From NCBI GenBank assembly GCA_030613285.1, contig JAUWME010000114.1, positions 1 to 7,169 of the forward strand: 7,169 bases of DNA, read 5' to 3'. Below, piece after piece: positions 4,678-7,169 of the stretch; the stretch's first letter is position 1; every line of letters begins with the position of its first letter. Origin of the DNA: Candidatus Zymogenus sp. GTDB taxonomy: Bacteria; Desulfobacterota; Zymogenia; Zymogenales; Zymogenaceae. The translations under genes and the position numbers were made by a program. The notes beneath the pieces are model-generated. The model was not told the origin of the DNA and ran no database searches. It saw only the letters and a program-made list of their open reading frames with translations.

Positions 4678-7169
4678 ATGGCTGACAAATATGTATATTT
4701 TTTCGGTGATGGAAAGGCAGAAGGGGACGCCACGATGAAAATCCTGCTGGGAGGTAAGGGCTCAAATCTGGCCGAGATGACAAACCTGAAAGTCCCAGTA
4801 CCCGCTGGATTTACCATTTCCACCGATGTCTGCAGTTACTACTACAAAAACGATAGTAAGTACCCGAAGGGACTCGAAGAAGAAGTGAAGAAAAACATCG
4901 CCAAGGTCGAAAAGGTGATGGGGGCAAAGTTTGGCGATAACGAAAACCCCCTCCTCCTTTCGGTGAGGAGCGGTGCCCCGGCCTCCATGCCCGGAATGAT
5001 GGATACCGTTTTGAACCTGGGATTGAATGAAGCAACCTTAAAAGGGCTTATCAAAAAAAGTGGAAATGAACGTTTTGCCTACGATTCTTACAGACGACTC
5101 ATCCAGATGTATGGCGATGTTGTGATGGGGCTAAAACCTGAGACTGAGGAAGAGGAAGATCCCTTTGAGATAATCATCGAGAAGAAGAAGGATGAGCTTG
5201 GAATAGAATTGGATACTGACCTTACGGCGGAGGATATGAAAGACCTCGTCAAGCGTTTTCTTGGGGCAATAAAAGACAAGTTGGGAAAAGAATTTCCCCA
5301 AGACCCGAGGGATCAACTCTATGGGGCCATTGGCGCAGTCTTTGGAGCGTGGAACAATCCCAGAGCCGTAACGTATCGAAATCTCAACAATATTCCCGCC
5401 CACTGGGGCACGGCAATCAACGCTCAGGCCATGGTTTTTGGGAACATGGGCGAGGACAGCGCCACGGGTGTGGCATTTACCAGAGACCCATCAACCGGCG
5501 AGAACGCTTTCTATGGCGAGTATCTGATAAACGCCCAAGGAGAGGACGTGGTTGCCGGAATCAGGACACCCCAACCCATCAACAGCGCCAAAAAAATAGA
5601 TGAGTCGCAAAGCTCCCTCGAAGAGGAGATGCCGAAACAATACGGCGAGCTTGTAGATATATACAAAAAACTCGAATTACACTACAAGGATATGCAGGAC
5701 ATCGAGTTTACAATTCAAGACAAAAAGCTCTGGATGCTCCAGACAAGAACCGGAAAAAGAACCGCTCAGGCGGCGGTGAGGATTGCCGTAGAGATGTTTG
5801 ACGAGGGTCTTATTGATAAAGAAGAGGCGGTTTTACGCCTCGACCCAGATCAGGTTGACCAACTCCTCCATCCCATGATAGATCCCAAGGCGGATAGGGA
5901 CACCATCGTAAAGGGGCTTCCGGCGTCTCCGGGGGCAGCAGTGGGCAAAGTCGTCTTTACTGCCAACGATGCCGAGAAGGAGGCTAATAGTGGGGAAAAA
6001 GTAATCCTCGTCAGGATTGAGACCTGACCTGAAGATATACACGGCATGAATGCCGCCGAGGGAATTTTGACTGCACGAGGCGGGATGACATCTCATGCGG
6101 CGGTGGTGGCCAGAGGAATGGGTACGCCTTGCGTTGCGGGCGCCGGGAGTGTCAAAATAAGTTATGAAAAGCAGACATTCACAGTGGGGAAGAGAGTTGT
6201 CAAAAAGGGAGATATCATCACCCTTGACGGAAGCACGGGAGAGGTAATTGTAGGGAAGATGCCGTTGGTGAAGGCGGAGCTTTCCGGCGACTTTGGTGTG
6301 CTCATGGGTTGGGTCGATGAGATAAGACGACTTAAAGTCCGCACCAACGCCGATACCCCCCATGATTCTCAGGTTGCCGTGGACTTTGGCGCAGAGGGGA
6401 TTGGGCTTTGCCGAACGGAGCATATGTTCTTTGAGGGAAATCGGATCGATGCGGTAAGGGAGATGATCCTTGCTGATAATAAAGAAGAGAGAAAAAAGGC
6501 GCTAAAAAAGTTAGAGCCGATGCAGCAGGGGGATTTTGAGGGGATCTTCAGAGTTATGAGAGAGCGCCCCGTAACCATCAGGCTTTTGGATCCGCCACTG
6601 CACGAGTTTTTGCCCCATACAGATGAAGCTATTAAGGAGCTTGCAAAAAAGATGGGGGTAAAACCGGAAAAGATAAAAGAGAAGGTCGAAGAACTTCATG
6701 AGTTTAACCCGATGCTCGGTCATCGGGGATGTCGCCTGGGTGTTATTTACCCTGAGATCTCTGAGATGCAGGCCACCGCAATTGTCAGGGCAGCGTGTGT
6801 GGTTAAAAAAGAGGGGATTGATGTCCACCCGGAAATTATGATACCCCTTGTGAGTATCGAGGTGGAGTTCGATCTCCAGAGGGACGTTGTTATTACCGCG
6901 GCGGAGGAGGTCATAAAAGAGGAAGGTGTTAAAGTGGACTACCTTGTGGGGACGATTATCGAGCTTCCCAGGGCGTGCCTCACAGCGGACAAAATTGCCG
7001 AGAAGGCTGAGTTCTTCACCTTTGGCACCAACGACCTTACACAGACAACCTTTGGCCTTTCAAGGGACGATGCCGGCTCTTTCCTGCCGACGTATGTGGA
7101 GATGGGAATTTTGCCGATTGACCCATTTGTTGCCATTGACATAGACGGGGTCGGAGAGCTGGTGGAGAT
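4678..7169 (+). CDS. ppdK: Pyruvate,phosphate dikinase, 3' end beyond window, interrupted by in-frame TGA
   Basis: PPDK interconverts ATP + phosphate + pyruvate and AMP + PPi + PEP in the cytoplasm, serving glycolysis or gluconeogenesis in many anaerobes. The ATP-grasp domain spans about 1-360: GGKGSN with K27, [16 protein letters not shown] with R97, and D341/E343 and Q355/R357 in the QDIEF and LQTRTGKR blocks. The swivelling phospho-His domain has [17 protein letters not shown] with catalytic H473 (6094-6096) and neighbouring T471. The PEP/pyruvate TIM barrel has R579 ([11 protein letters not shown]), R635 ([12 protein letters not shown]), E762 (IIELPR) and N785-D786 (FGTNDLTQ). By alignment from memory with the Clostridium symbiosum enzyme these match H455, R561, R617, E745 and D769. 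The catalytic Cys831 equivalent lies past the window end. Codon 450 (6025-6027) is TGA where the family has Ser (ETSPEDI); both flanks are in the same frame and all 380 later codons are open. If UGA stops translation, only a 449-residue fragment (4678-6027) without the phospho-His is made. So the gene is a readthrough or selenocysteine candidate, a fresh pseudogene, or contains a sequence error. Confidence 0.93.
6025..6027 (+). other. In-frame TGA inside ppdK at a conserved Ser position
   Basis: The codons around it read Ile-Glu-Thr-TGA-Pro-Glu-Asp-Ile-His-Gly-Met, against the family sequence ETSPEDI-x-GM. TGA differs from the Ser codon TCA, and from Cys TGT/TGC, by one base, so a single substitution accounts for it. 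It lies in the middle of the phospho-His domain, not at a domain boundary. The next base is C (UGA-C), a relatively weak termination context. The other three genes here end in TAG, TAG and TAA and carry no internal TGA, so general recoding of TGA is not indicated. Confidence 0.95.
6042..6055 (+). other. Small hairpin after the TGA, weak SECIS candidate
   Basis: CGGCA (6042-6046) and TGCCG (6051-6055) form a perfect 5-bp stem closing a UGAA loop (6047-6050). The loop begins 19 bases after the TGA and has G as its second base, which meets the loose description of bacterial SECIS elements. No good lower stem extends it; only CCT (6028-6030) with AGG (6059-6061) could pair across a large internal loop. 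The same bases encode the family-conserved Gly-Met-Asn-Ala, so the hairpin may be a by-product of coding. Confidence 0.25.

Noticed and set aside
6025..6027. Genome-wide recoding of TGA to Trp or Gly
   Set aside because: glyQ, glyS, the propeller gene and the rest of ppdK use TGG and GGN normally and contain no other in-frame TGA; the position is normally Ser.
5990..6060. Frameshift or programmed frameshifting as the cause of the ppdK interruption
   Set aside because: Conserved residues on both sides are in the same frame and the spacing matches the family exactly, so only one base substitution is needed.
5833..6423. 196-codon open frame on the minus strand across the ppdK TGA
   Set aside because: It is antisense to highly conserved PPDK coding sequence and its translation resembles no family; TGA is simply TCA on the other strand.
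4678..7169. A natural two-gene split PPDK
   Set aside because: The break falls inside the phospho-His domain, not in a linker, and the only nearby ATG (6046) lacks a clear ribosome site.

Overview
The window reads as chromosomal DNA of a Gram-negative, probably anaerobic bacterium. My best guess is a deltaproteobacterial (Desulfobacterota-type) lineage. The grounds are separate-subunit glycyl-tRNA synthetase genes (glyQ, glyS) followed directly by a bacterial pyruvate,phosphate dikinase gene (ppdK), an order I recall from Geobacter and relatives. Moderate GC content, AT-rich spacers and a signal-peptide propeller protein fit this. The taxonomic call is inference; no rRNA or other marker is present.

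Layout: (1) 58-1098, minus strand, is a secreted protein of unknown function that looks like a roughly seven-bladed beta-propeller. (2) 1099-1425 is a divergent intergenic region. It holds a very good minus-strand sigma70 promoter for the propeller gene, a short direct repeat, and a candidate plus-strand promoter for glyQ. (3) 1426-2319 is glyQ, with a GTG start. (4) 2320-2470 is a spacer with degenerate GGTTGTCGG repeats. (5) 2471-4582 is glyS, with a TTG start. (6) 4583-4677 is a short spacer with a near-consensus promoter overlapped by an 8-bp inverted repeat. (7) 4678 to the end of the window is ppdK, cut off by the window edge before the family's C-terminal catalytic Cys.

The outstanding oddity is in ppdK. 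The reading frame is intact on both sides of one in-frame TGA (6025-6027) that stands where the family has a conserved Ser (ET[S]PEDI), 23 residues before the catalytic phospho-His. No frameshift is involved and all 380 downstream codons are clean and carry every expected motif. Either this is a point nonsense mutation or sequencing error in an otherwise perfect gene, or UGA is read through or decoded, possibly as selenocysteine. A 5-bp hairpin with a UGAA loop sits 19 nt downstream and meets a loose bacterial SECIS description, but the local codons explain it equally well.

Together the plus-strand genes supply charged tRNA-Gly (GlyQ2GlyS2) and interconvert pyruvate and PEP at the cost of ATP and phosphate. 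The ppdK promoter suggests it can be transcribed independently of the synthetase genes.
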